Positions 1 through 8,359 of a stretch of DNA of 64,000 bases are shown here, piece by piece. The notes beneath the pieces were generated by a model. The model saw nothing but the letters and a program-made list of their open reading frames with translations, made no database searches and was not told the DNA's origin. Position 1 is the first letter of the stretch; every line of letters starts with the position of its first letter. Origin of the DNA: an uncultured Gammaproteobacteria bacterium (GTDB lineage: Bacteria > Pseudomonadota > Gammaproteobacteria > UBA6429 > Thiohalophilaceae); NCBI GenBank assembly GCA_937967995.1, contig CALBTB010000007.1, positions 131,235 to 195,234 of the forward strand, in the 5' to 3' direction. The position numbers were made by a program, and so were the translations under genes.

Positions 1-2
1 CC

Positions 3-1133
3 GGTGTGCGATCGGATCTGGCCGTAAAAGTTTATGGTGATGATCTGGACACGCTGACCGAACTGGCGGAACAGATTGAATCCGTCGTGGCCGGTATATC
101 GGGTGCGGCTGATGTACGCACTGAACAGGTAACCGGTTTACCCATGCTAACTATCACACCAAATCGCGAGCGGTTGCGTTATTACGGTTTGGATGTGGCC
201 AGTGTACAGGAAGCACTACGCATTGCTGTGGGAGGTGAAACCGTCAGTCAGGTTTATGAAGGAGATAAACGTTTTGATCTGGTTGTGCGACTGCCAGAAC
301 GAATTCGAACAGATATCGAGGCATTGAAACGATTGCCAATCAGATTATCAGAACAAGGTCATCGGGAAGTACGCGGTGATGCAGATGCGCTGGGTGTGGC
401 ACATCAACCGGCAGAGACCATTCCGTTGCAGGAAGTTGCGGAGATTGAGTTTGTTACCGGCCCGAACCAGATTAGCCGGGAAAATGGCAAGCGTCGTGTG
501 TTTGTGACCGCCAATGTACGTGGTCGAGACCTTGGAAGTTTTGTCAGTGATGTGCAACAGGCCGTACAAACCAGTATCAGTCTGCCAGCGGGATACTGGC
601 TGGATTACGGCGGCACCTTTGAACAACTGATCTCGGCCAGTCAACGCTTTTCCATTGTAGTGCCGGTGACGTTGTTAATTATATTTGGTTTGTTGTTTAT
701 GGCATTCAGTTCTGCCAAAGATGCAGCACTGGTATTTACCGGCGTACCACTGGCATTAACGGGAGGTGTCGCGGCTTTGGCATTACGTGATCTGCCATTA
801 TCAATTTCAGCAGTAGTGGGATTTATTGCCCTGTCAGGTGTAGCCGTACTCAATGGCGTGGTCATGCTGTCGTTTATTCGGGACTTACGTGAACGTGGTA
901 TCGCACTACAACAGGCGATCATTGAAGGTGCATTAACACGCCTGCGTCCGGTATTAATGACAGCACTGGTCGCAAGTCTGGGATTTGTACCGATGGCACT
1001 GAATGTTGGCACCGGCGCGGAAGTACAGCGGCCACTGGCCACGGTTGTAATTGGTGGAATTATTTCATCCACCATCCTGACCTTGCTGGTATTACCGGTT
1101 CTGTATTATCTCACTAACCGGACTAAGGATTAA
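3..1133 (+). CDS. Heavy-metal RND efflux pump inner-membrane subunit (CusA/CzcA type), C-terminal part
   Basis: The reading frame is open to the left edge, so this is the last ~376 residues of a protein normally about 1,000-1,050 long. It opens with GVRSDLAVKVYGDDLDTL, a signature of the heavy-metal (HME) branch of RND pumps. The second periplasmic porter/docking part follows, with a FVTGPNQISRENGKRRVFVTANV segment matching CzcA/CusA, and then about five hydrophobic membrane segments to the C-terminus. HME-RND proteins are proton-driven trimers exporting Cu(I)/Ag(I) or Zn/Co/Cd through an outer-membrane channel. The metal cannot be told from this part. The 3' end overlaps the convergent wspR gene by 11 bp. 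The copper genes at 45-48 kb make a copper role possible but are not evidence for it. Confidence 0.9.
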   Translation, partial: GVRSDLAVKVYGDDLDTLTELAEQIESVVAGISGAADVRTEQVTGLPMLTITPNRERLRYYGLDVASVQEALRIAVGGETVSQVYEGDKRFDLVVRLPERIRTDIEALKRLPIRLSEQGHREVRGDADALGVAHQPAETIPLQEVAEIEFVTGPNQISRENGKRRVFVTANVRGRDLGSFVSDVQQAVQTSISLPAGYWLDYGGTFEQLISASQRFSIVVPVTLLIIFGLLFMAFSSAKDAALVFTGVPLALTGGVAALALRDLPLSISAVVGFIALSGVAVLNGVVMLSFIRDLRERGIALQQAIIEGALTRLRPVLMTALVASLGFVPMALNVGTGAEVQRPLATVVIGGIISSTILTLLVLPVLYYLTNRTKD

Positions 1134-2151
1134 ATACACTCTGATTGCGGCCGTTTTCCTTGGCTTTGTACAGGGCCTTGTCGGCGGCTTCAATCAGATC
1201 TTCCGGTGAGTTGGATTTGTCCGGAATCAGCGTCGCGACGCCCATGCTGATCGTGACATGGTCAGCTGCCTTGGAAAATTTATGTTGAATAGCTTCTGCT
1301 TCCAGTGCCGTATGCATTTTTTTAGCAACCGTTTTTGCACCATCAATATTGGTACCAACCAGGATCGCGACGAATTCCTCGCCACCATATCGGGCAAACA
1401 GATCACCGGCACGGGTGGTGCATCCACTTAGCAGGCTGGCCACTTTTTTCAGGCAGTCGTCACCACTCTGGTGGCCATAGCCATCGTTGTATTTTTTGAA
1501 ATAGTCGATATCGATCAGCATCAGGGCAATCACAACGTCTTCGTTACTGCGTAGTGCGCGGCTCCATTCTTTTTTTATGGTTTCATCAAAGCAGCGACGG
1601 TTTGCAATCCCGGTCAGGCCATCCATGCTGGAAAGCCGTTTTAATTCGAGGTTATGGTTTTCAAGTTCGGTGTTGGCTTCTTCCAGTTGTTGCTGCATTT
1701 CGCGCATCGCCTGGTAAGCGTGATCTCGCTCCACTTCGGTGTGGTAATGTTTGGTGTGGGCACGAATGCGGGCAATCAGCTCAATCGCATCCGGCAGTTT
1801 TACCAGGTAGTCATTGGCGCCATTACTAAACGCATCACGTTTGATTTCCGCATCTTCCTTTGAAGACAATACAATGACCGGAATTTTAGCGGTGTCAGGA
1901 TGGTTTTTATAAAATCGTAACAGTGTCATGCCATCGACATCCGGCATCACCAGGTCCTGCAGAATGACCGTTGGTTTAATCGAAATGGCAAGTTCCAGTG
2001 CTTTGGCTGGATCATCGCAAAAATGAAACTCAATATTGGTTTCTTTTGCCAGCATGCGTCGAATGCCTTCACCGATCATGGCCTGATCATCCACCAGCAG
2101 GACCACGGCACGATATTCTTCGCTAAGGCTGGGTAATGATTTAGTCATCAC
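1123..2151 (-). CDS. wspR: WspR-type response regulator with GGDEF diguanylate cyclase domain
   Basis: Output of the Wsp system: phosphorylation activates synthesis of c-di-GMP from two GTP in the cytoplasm. Residues ~15-135 form a receiver domain with acidic pair D21/D22 and phospho-acceptor Asp at about residue 66 (QDLVMPD). A coiled-coil linker (~140-172) is followed by the GGDEF domain with active-site GGEEF (~256-260). The product-inhibition I-site RAGD lies five residues upstream (~247-250), so both catalysis and feedback inhibition look intact. Length 342 is close to known WspR. The start overlaps the end of wspF by 11 bp, indicating coupled translation as the last gene of the operon. 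It converges on and overlaps the RND gene. Confidence 0.94.
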   Translation of the reverse strand: MMTKSLPSLSEEYRAVVLLVDDQAMIGEGIRRMLAKETNIEFHFCDDPAKALELAISIKPTVILQDLVMPDVDGMTLLRFYKNHPDTAKIPVIVLSSKEDAEIKRDAFSNGANDYLVKLPDAIELIARIRAHTKHYHTEVERDHAYQAMREMQQQLEEANTELENHNLELKRLSSMDGLTGIANRRCFDETIKKEWSRALRSNEDVVIALMLIDIDYFKKYNDGYGHQSGDDCLKKVASLLSGCTTRAGDLFARYGGEEFVAILVGTNIDGAKTVAKKMHTALEAEAIQHKFSKAADHVTISMGVATLIPDKSNSPEDLIEAADKALYKAKENGRNQSVFNP

Positions 2152-3196
2152 CCACTACCCGATTAGAGTTTAGTGAAGCGGTAAATTCAATCAGTCTGCG
2201 CGTAATTTTGTCGGGTGGTAAAACATCACTGGCAGCATTTAAAGCAATCGCCGCTTTGGGCATACCAAACACCGCGCAACTTTCCTGGTCCTGGGCCAGT
2301 GTTTCGAACCCTTTGTCATGTAATGCCAGCATGCCATTCGCACCATCACGCCCCATACCGGTTAACAGGACGCCCAGTGCCTGCCCGTTCCAGTGTGTTG
2401 CCACACTTTCGAAAAAAACATTCACTGAGGGCTTGTATGGATAGTCTTTTGGTTCTTCCTGGTATAACAGTGTTCCGTTACGGCTCAACTGAATATGTTG
2501 TCCGGATCTGGATAAAAAGATTGTGCCAGCGGCAAGATGGTCGCCATGCTGTGCAAGACGAACCGGAAGTTTTGCCTGATCGTCGAGCCAGTCGGCGAGA
2601 CCAGCTACGAATTGTTGATCCACATGCTGAACAATGACAATGCAGGCCGGAAAGTCTTCGGGTAACTCACTTAACATGCCGGCCAGTACACCCGGACCAC
2701 CGGTTGAGGCGCCAATTGCGATAAGTTTGCTTTCCTTTCTGACGTGAGCAGACGGGACCAGACTCTCATCCTGTCTGGGTGTGTCCGCTTTTCGTGGTTT
2801 ACTGTCTACCAGCTTGCTGATGATTCGAATTTTATGCAACAGGTCCTGTGCGCCATTGGAATCACTGAATGGGACAAGTACCGGCGTATTGACAGCATCG
2901 ACAGCACCGGCTGCCATCGCTTCAAATACTTTGCCGGAATGGCCACTAACGGTTGCTGTTACGACCAGAATCGCACAGGGTGATTGCTGCATGATTTGGC
3001 GAGTGGCTTCCACACCATCCATGACTGGCATGAGTAAATCCATAAGGATGAGATCTGGCGTATCATTTTCGGCCTGCTGTACCGCTTCCTTGCCGTTATA
3101 GGCAACCCAGGCGATATGGTGTTCCTTGCTCGACAGCACAACCCGTTTCAGGGCTTCAACCGCCATCAAAGTATCATTGACAATCGCGATTCGCAT
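2141..3196 (-). CDS. wspF: WspF-type CheB methylesterase response regulator
   Basis: Demethylates glutamate methyl esters on the WspA receptor, setting its adaptation state; in Pseudomonas, loss of WspF locks the system on. Residues 1-125 are a receiver domain with phospho-acceptor D53 (LMDLLMPVMDG). After a linker, the CheB catalytic domain starts at about residue 160, with the serine motif GASTGGP, the histidine motif VQHVDQQF and the aspartate region GMGRDGANG. All three elements of the Ser-His-Asp triad are therefore visible. Length 351 is normal. It sits 18 bp after wspE and overlaps wspR by 11 bp. Position in a seven-gene wsp order, rather than sequence alone, distinguishes it from an ordinary CheB. 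Confidence 0.94.
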   Translation of the reverse strand: MRIAIVNDTLMAVEALKRVVLSSKEHHIAWVAYNGKEAVQQAENDTPDLILMDLLMPVMDGVEATRQIMQQSPCAILVVTATVSGHSGKVFEAMAAGAVDAVNTPVLVPFSDSNGAQDLLHKIRIISKLVDSKPRKADTPRQDESLVPSAHVRKESKLIAIGASTGGPGVLAGMLSELPEDFPACIVIVQHVDQQFVAGLADWLDDQAKLPVRLAQHGDHLAAGTIFLSRSGQHIQLSRNGTLLYQEEPKDYPYKPSVNVFFESVATHWNGQALGVLLTGMGRDGANGMLALHDKGFETLAQDQESCAVFGMPKAAIALNAASDVLPPDKITRRLIEFTASLNSNRVVGDD

Positions 3197-3214
3197 AATC
3201 GTTACACCATTCCG

Positions 3215-5914
3215 TCAGGGTTCACCGATTAATTCAATGACAGCTTCGATCAGTGTGTCATCATGAAAGCTACCCTTGGTCAGGTAGTAATCGGCACCCA
3301 CTTCCATACCACGTTCGCGATCTTCCTTGCGATCCTTGTAAGAAACGATAATAACCGGCACATCACGAAAGCGATCATCATTCTTGAGCATGCTGACAAA
3401 CTCAAACCCGTTCATTCGCGGCATGTCGATATCGCTGACGATCAAATCGTAAGAGTTCGTACGCGCGGCATTCCAGCCATCCATGCCATCCACGGCAACT
3501 TCCACCAGATATCCTTTTTCCTGTAACAGGTTGCGTTCCACTTCGCGCACGGTAATTGAATCATCCACCACCAGAATGCGTTTGCCCTGTTGCTTCTCGG
3601 AAACAGTTTGCTGGTTATCCAGTTTATCGAGGCGCCCGCCGGATAAAATAATATCGATCGAACGCAACAGGTCATCTGCATCAAAAATCAGTAAGGGCTC
3701 TCCCTGTTCCGTGAGTGATGCAGAACTGATGTCCTTGATTTTTCCCAGTCTGGGATCGAGCGTGTGTACAACCAGGTTACGTTCGCCGAGAAACTTATCG
3801 ACAACGATGCCATATTTATTAATTCGATCCCCGAGAATCACAACAGACAACTCATCACTAAATCGGGGTGACGAATTTTTCGCAAGTATCTGGTTGGCGG
3901 TGATCAGACCAATATGCTGGTTTCCGTATGTGAAATATTGCCGGCCTTCCATGGTTTCGATCGACTGTTTGTTGATTTTGATCGTCTGATCGATGCGGGC
4001 AAGCGGAAATGCGTACGGTTCCCCGGCAATGTCGACCAGCAGGGCGCGAATTACTGACAGGGTCAGGGGTAACTGAAACTGGAATCGTGTTCCTTTGTGC
4101 AGTTCGGTGCTGGATCGAATCTGGCCACGCAGTTCCTGAATAACACTGTGTACCACATCCATGCCGACGCCACGGCCCGACAATTCCGTCACCGTATCCT
4201 TGGTGGAAAAATTCGGCAGGAACATGAAGTCCAGCAGTTCGGACTCGGATAATTTATCCGCCATCTCCTGAGTCACCATGCCCTTGCTGACAATTTTATC
4301 GCGCAGCAGATCCAGATCAATTCCGCGCCCGTCATCCTGTACGGAGATCGAAAGCATACCGGCACTGTGCATAGCCTCAAGTCGAATCGTACCCTGTGGT
4401 GGTTTGCCGGCGGCGGTTCGTTCATCCGGTGTTTCAATACCATGGTCGATGGAATTGCGAATCATGTGCGTCAGCGGCGCCTGCAGTTTGTCCAGAATAT
4501 CCCGATCAACCTGGGTGGCCAGTCCGCGAATATCGAGCCTGATATCTTTTTTTAATTTACGCGACAGATCCCTGACCAGTCGCTGAAAACCCTGCACACC
4601 ATCAGAGAACGGTCGCATGCGCGCCTGTAATACTTCCCGGTGCAAGCGATGCGACAGGCTGTTGGAACGCCGATCGTAGGATTCCAGATCGGCAAGGCGA
4701 TCATTAAACAGGTCACGGCAGGCATTGGCCCGTAAATGGGCGGCCTGAATATCTTCAATCACCTGTTCATCCTGATGCTGATCAAACAGTTTTTCACGCA
4801 GCCGATCGAGAATGGTCACCAGTTCAGCCTGACGTTTCTTTATTTGTAACAGCGAACTTGAAAACGGAGTCAGCCAGCGGGTTTGAACCAGTGCTTCGCC
4901 GGCCAGACCCTGTAAGTGATTCAGGCTTTCCGCCGTAACACGCACGACTGTATCAGACGCCGCAGCATCCGATTGCTGGTTTGATTCATTCGTTGTATTT
5001 GGTGCAGGCTCATTGTCATCATTTGACTCTGATAAACTGAATGACAGCGGCTGGCGGGGTGACTGTTGCAATATGCCGTTAAACGCCGCACTCAGTTCAT
5101 CAATTTTTGCTGAGTTGTCCTTTACCCACTGTTCGTAATCCGTGGCCGTTGCCTGAGCAAGTGCGACCATCATATCCACACCCACCAGCAGAATATCCAT
5201 GTCTTCGGGTTCGATCTGCAGTTTGCCACCCTGAGCCGCGACAAAAATATCTTCCATAAGGTGCGCAACATCGACTGAAGTGTTCAGTCCGACCATACGT
5301 GCCGCGCCCTTGATGGAATGTGCCGCGCGCATCATGGATTCGATCACTTCAAGATTATTTGGATCGTTTTCCAGGCTCAGTAAGCCGTCCGACAGAATGT
5401 TTGCCTGGTTATCCACTTCCATACGAAACAGGTCCAGCATAGAAAGGTCATCCATGGACGCAGTCTCGTCGACTTCAGGTTCAGTGGGTTTAACTGTTAC
5501 CGGTTTAGGTGAAGCGATGAAGGCATTTAACCATTCCGATTTTTCATGGAACGCCGTCTGCTGTTTATCCAGCCAGGCCTGCAGATCGGAATCGGCAGCG
5601 CGGGTTAAATCAATCAGCAACGATACAATGCTTTGCAATTCCTGAATCGCCGTTTCATCGAGGGAAGTTTTATGCAACGCGGCATCGGCAAACAGCTGTT
5701 CCATTTTCACTGCCATGTCGAAAACCATATCCAGCGAAACAATCTTGGCAGCACCTTTTAATGAGGTAACGGCCTGCTGCAAGGTATTGAGTTCATCGGC
5801 ATTGGTCGGGTCCTGCAGCAGGGCACTCAGGCCTTCCAGCAGCACGGACAACTGACTCTGTGCTTCTATACAGAACAGGTCCAGCATGGGATCGGATTGG
5901 CGTGACTGACTCAT
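3215..5914 (-). CDS. wspE: WspE-type hybrid CheA histidine kinase with C-terminal receiver
   Basis: The kinase of the Wsp complex, phosphorylating WspR and WspF. Order seen: an Hpt-like domain (~1-135), a second Hpt domain (~155-285), an acidic/Gln-rich linker (~290-325), dimerisation helices, the HATPase domain with N, G1 and G2 boxes (HMIRNSIDHGIE, DDGRGID, SGRGVGMDVV), a CheW-like domain, and a receiver domain near the C-terminus (DLIVSDIDMPRMNG). Only the second Hpt keeps the phosphorylatable histidine: RAAHSIKGAA gives H199, whereas the first reads QQAVTSLKGAA with Thr50 at that place. At 899 residues it is longer than a single-Hpt WspE. It overlaps wspD by 4 bp. Confidence 0.94.
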   Translation of the reverse strand: MSQSRQSDPMLDLFCIEAQSQLSVLLEGLSALLQDPTNADELNTLQQAVTSLKGAAKIVSLDMVFDMAVKMEQLFADAALHKTSLDETAIQELQSIVSLLIDLTRAADSDLQAWLDKQQTAFHEKSEWLNAFIASPKPVTVKPTEPEVDETASMDDLSMLDLFRMEVDNQANILSDGLLSLENDPNNLEVIESMMRAAHSIKGAARMVGLNTSVDVAHLMEDIFVAAQGGKLQIEPEDMDILLVGVDMMVALAQATATDYEQWVKDNSAKIDELSAAFNGILQQSPRQPLSFSLSESNDDNEPAPNTTNESNQQSDAAASDTVVRVTAESLNHLQGLAGEALVQTRWLTPFSSSLLQIKKRQAELVTILDRLREKLFDQHQDEQVIEDIQAAHLRANACRDLFNDRLADLESYDRRSNSLSHRLHREVLQARMRPFSDGVQGFQRLVRDLSRKLKKDIRLDIRGLATQVDRDILDKLQAPLTHMIRNSIDHGIETPDERTAAGKPPQGTIRLEAMHSAGMLSISVQDDGRGIDLDLLRDKIVSKGMVTQEMADKLSESELLDFMFLPNFSTKDTVTELSGRGVGMDVVHSVIQELRGQIRSSTELHKGTRFQFQLPLTLSVIRALLVDIAGEPYAFPLARIDQTIKINKQSIETMEGRQYFTYGNQHIGLITANQILAKNSSPRFSDELSVVILGDRINKYGIVVDKFLGERNLVVHTLDPRLGKIKDISSASLTEQGEPLLIFDADDLLRSIDIILSGGRLDKLDNQQTVSEKQQGKRILVVDDSITVREVERNLLQEKGYLVEVAVDGMDGWNAARTNSYDLIVSDIDMPRMNGFEFVSMLKNDDRFRDVPVIIVSYKDRKEDRERGMEVGADYYLTKGSFHDDTLIEAVIELIGEP

Positions 5915-6606
5915 GCCAGTTTTTTCTCCAGGCTATAAAACAGTAGCTCGGCATCCAGGCAGGCAACTTCAACATCGTCCCATTCCAGAATACCCGTGGT
6001 GTACGTGCCGGTTGCCTGCGACAGGGTGGCGGGCGGTTCTTTTAACTGCTGTGGATGGTAACGATGGGTGCCGCGTACTTCACTGACCAGAAACACGTAC
6101 TGACTGTGATTGTGCGTGATCGCCATCATACGTTCGTAAATGCGTTTTTTTTCATCCTGACCGGAACAGGTTTCCGCCTTTTCGATATTCATTAACTGCC
6201 CGAGCGAAAAACAGATACGTAACTGGCCACGCAAATTGACCAGGCCGCGAATTTCCGGTGCGGGGTGATGTGGAATACTGTGTACGGTGCGTACATCCGT
6301 AATCTCATCCACTTTGGCGGTAGGAATTGCCATCCATTCATGACCGAGTCGAAAAACCGTAATGGCTTCGGTACCGGCTAGTTCCTGTTGTTTGGATTCG
6401 GCGTAGACGTTTGCCCAGGTATTTTCATAATCATCCGGCAAAGTGCGATCCAGCATTTGCCGGCCGGCCGAGGCATACACTTCACAGTTACGGCAATGAA
6501 TCACATCCGCCAGTTTTTCACAGCGTGGTGTCTGGGTTCCCCACACACCGATGCGGTTCCAGCAGTCATCAATCTCGATGGTAATTTCCGGTAAGCTGTG
6601 ACTCAT
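5911..6606 (-). CDS. wspD: WspD-type CheW coupling protein
   Basis: Scaffold protein linking receptor and kinase in the Wsp signalling complex; no catalysis. The CheW domain spans roughly residues 80-225 and contains the typical PHHPAPEIRGLVNLRGQ strand-turn segment. The first ~75 residues are an N-terminal extension carrying four cysteines (CWNRIG, CEKL, CRNCEV), as in other WspD proteins that have an N-terminal extension. Length 231. The gene overlaps wspC and wspE by 4 bp each (ATGA-type junctions), so it is translationally coupled on both sides. Identity as WspD rather than WspB rests on its place between the CheR and CheA genes. Confidence 0.9.
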   Translation of the reverse strand: MSHSLPEITIEIDDCWNRIGVWGTQTPRCEKLADVIHCRNCEVYASAGRQMLDRTLPDDYENTWANVYAESKQQELAGTEAITVFRLGHEWMAIPTAKVDEITDVRTVHSIPHHPAPEIRGLVNLRGQLRICFSLGQLMNIEKAETCSGQDEKKRIYERMMAITHNHSQYVFLVSEVRGTHRYHPQQLKEPPATLSQATGTYTTGILEWDDVEVACLDAELLFYSLEKKLA

Positions 6607-7868
6607 CGTTGAACCTGCGAATTATTGATACGACTTTTAACGCGTTCGGCACGTTCGCGATAACGCGCTGCTCCCTGTTCATCACCCATCTCACCGGTCA
6701 GTGTCGACAGGTACATCAGGGCGTCATAATGTTTGGGATTCAGGTAGATGACACTTTTCAGATATTCCGCAGCTTTGACGGAATCACCACTGGCGATCTG
6801 GATCAGCGCCAGCAGGTAGTAGGCCCGGCTATTCTGTTTATCGGCTTCAAGATGTTGCAGGCACAGGGTCTCGGCCTGTGTAAAGCGCCCGGCATCGGCG
6901 TGTTGTTCGGCTTCATCAAGGCTCGGCAGCGAAGCCGGTTTTGAAGTAACCGCTTTCGGTACTGAGGTTGGTGGCGGCGTTGCAACGGCGCGTTTTACCG
7001 GCAGCGGTGGTATTTTGCGTTTTGATAACGTTGAAACCCGACGCCGGGCTGGTTTTTTCTGCGTTTCGGATTGATTTAGATTTTTACGCATCGCAAAGGC
7101 TTGTGGATAGCGACGCGACACATGACACTTGTCAGTGTAAATGCCGGTCTCTGCGTGACCCACAAACAATATACCGGCCGGTTTTAATAACTTGTACAGC
7201 ATCTCGGCGGCCTGTTTTTGTGTTGCATGATCAAAATAAATAAGCAGGTTACGGCAGAACACAATGTCGTAGGCAACACGTGTCATAATGAAATTGTTGT
7301 CCAGCAGACTGGCGGTACCAAAGTTGACCATGGCCTTGATCAAAATATCCGGGTAATAGGCGCCGTTTCGAAAAGTAAAAAACCGGTCCCGCGTAGCGTC
7401 CGCTACGCCACGGAATGAATGGTTTCGATAGCACGCTTCCTTACAGCGCTCGATATTTTTTTCACTGATGTCATAGGCATCGATTTTTACCTGCGACGGC
7501 ATCAGGCCGGCATCAATGGCGGTAATGGCAATGGAGTAGGCTTCTTCACCGGACGCACAGGGCAAACTCAAAACACGCAACGGCCCTTTCGGATCACTTG
7601 GCAACCATTCTTCCCTGATGTATTTGGCCAGCATCTTGAACGGGTTGGTGTCACGAAAAAACCAGGTTTCCGGTACCACCACTTCCTCGATCAATTCCTT
7701 GAGCTCCGCCTTGTCCGAATCGAGTTTGCGCTTGTAGGTATCGATATCAAACACATTACAGGCCGACATGCGGTGGTTCACAGCGTTTAACACTGACGAC
7801 GAGCCAATCGATGCGGCATTCAGCCCCATCGCCTTATGAAGAATGTTTTCAATATCAGCCAGTGACAT
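6603..7868 (-). CDS. wspC: WspC-type CheR methyltransferase with TPR domain
   Basis: S-adenosylmethionine-dependent methyltransferase that methylates glutamates of WspA, opposing WspF. Residues ~1-270 form the CheR domain: the PETWFFRD motif, the SAM-binding LSLPCASGEEAYS segment, and VFCRNLLIYFD. A basic/proline-rich linker (~275-325) carries repeated KxxPxLPVK and PPPTSVPK elements. The C-terminal ~100 residues contain tetratricopeptide repeats (EAEQHADAGRF, SRAYYLLALIQIASGD, KHYDALMYLSTLTGEMGD). CheR-TPR fusion is the standard WspC architecture and distinguishes it from housekeeping CheR. It begins 8 bp after the stop of wspB and overlaps wspD by 4 bp. Confidence 0.94.
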   Translation of the reverse strand: MSLADIENILHKAMGLNAASIGSSSVLNAVNHRMSACNVFDIDTYKRKLDSDKAELKELIEEVVVPETWFFRDTNPFKMLAKYIREEWLPSDPKGPLRVLSLPCASGEEAYSIAITAIDAGLMPSQVKIDAYDISEKNIERCKEACYRNHSFRGVADATRDRFFTFRNGAYYPDILIKAMVNFGTASLLDNNFIMTRVAYDIVFCRNLLIYFDHATQKQAAEMLYKLLKPAGILFVGHAETGIYTDKCHVSRRYPQAFAMRKNLNQSETQKKPARRRVSTLSKRKIPPLPVKRAVATPPPTSVPKAVTSKPASLPSLDEAEQHADAGRFTQAETLCLQHLEADKQNSRAYYLLALIQIASGDSVKAAEYLKSVIYLNPKHYDALMYLSTLTGEMGDEQGAARYRERAERVKSRINNSQVQR

Positions 7869-7876
7869 GGTGGCGA

Positions 7877-8350
7877 CTACTCATTACCGGCCTGGCGCGT
7901 GGCAGGTTGAAACAGTAATGCACGTACTGCCTCGGGCAATAACTGGTTAATTTCAATATATTTCAGCATGCGTCCGTCTTTACGGGTAACTTTGCCCAGG
8001 TAGGGTGTATCCGTGAGACTGACACCACAGTCACTGAATTGCTCGGCGGGAATAGTAATTGTTTCGGTGACTTTTTCTGCAATCAGTCCCAGTGCATGCT
8101 CGTCTCCGTTTTGATCGGAATAATTCACCAGGATAATGCGCGAACTCAGTACCTTGTTAAACGGCCGTGACAGGGTCAACTGGCACAGGTCAATCACCGG
8201 TACCGGTCGGCCGCGATAATCGAGCAGGCCACTGACATAGTCGGGGGATTTGGGTAACGGTTGTATACGTGTCAGTGGCAGGATTTCGATAATTTGCCGT
8301 GCAGCGACAGCGTATTGATCATTGCCAATGTGGAATGTCAATAACAGCAT
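7877..8350 (-). CDS. wspB: WspB-type CheW coupling protein
   Basis: Single-domain CheW scaffold (157 residues) coupling the WspA receptor to WspE. The protein is one SH3-like CheW domain, with the N-terminal LLLTFHIGNDQYAVAARQIIEI strands and the characteristic YVSGLLDYRGRPVPVIDL segment near residue 45. The C-terminus shows GKVTRKDGRMLKYIEINQL. It starts 9 bp after the wspA stop and precedes wspC by 8 bp, all on the minus strand. The pair of different CheW proteins flanking the CheR gene is a hallmark of wsp loci. Confidence 0.92.
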   Translation of the reverse strand: MLLLTFHIGNDQYAVAARQIIEILPLTRIQPLPKSPDYVSGLLDYRGRPVPVIDLCQLTLSRPFNKVLSSRIILVNYSDQNGDEHALGLIAEKVTETITIPAEQFSDCGVSLTDTPYLGKVTRKDGRMLKYIEINQLLPEAVRALLFQPATRQAGNE

Positions 8351-8359
8351 GACGCTTCC

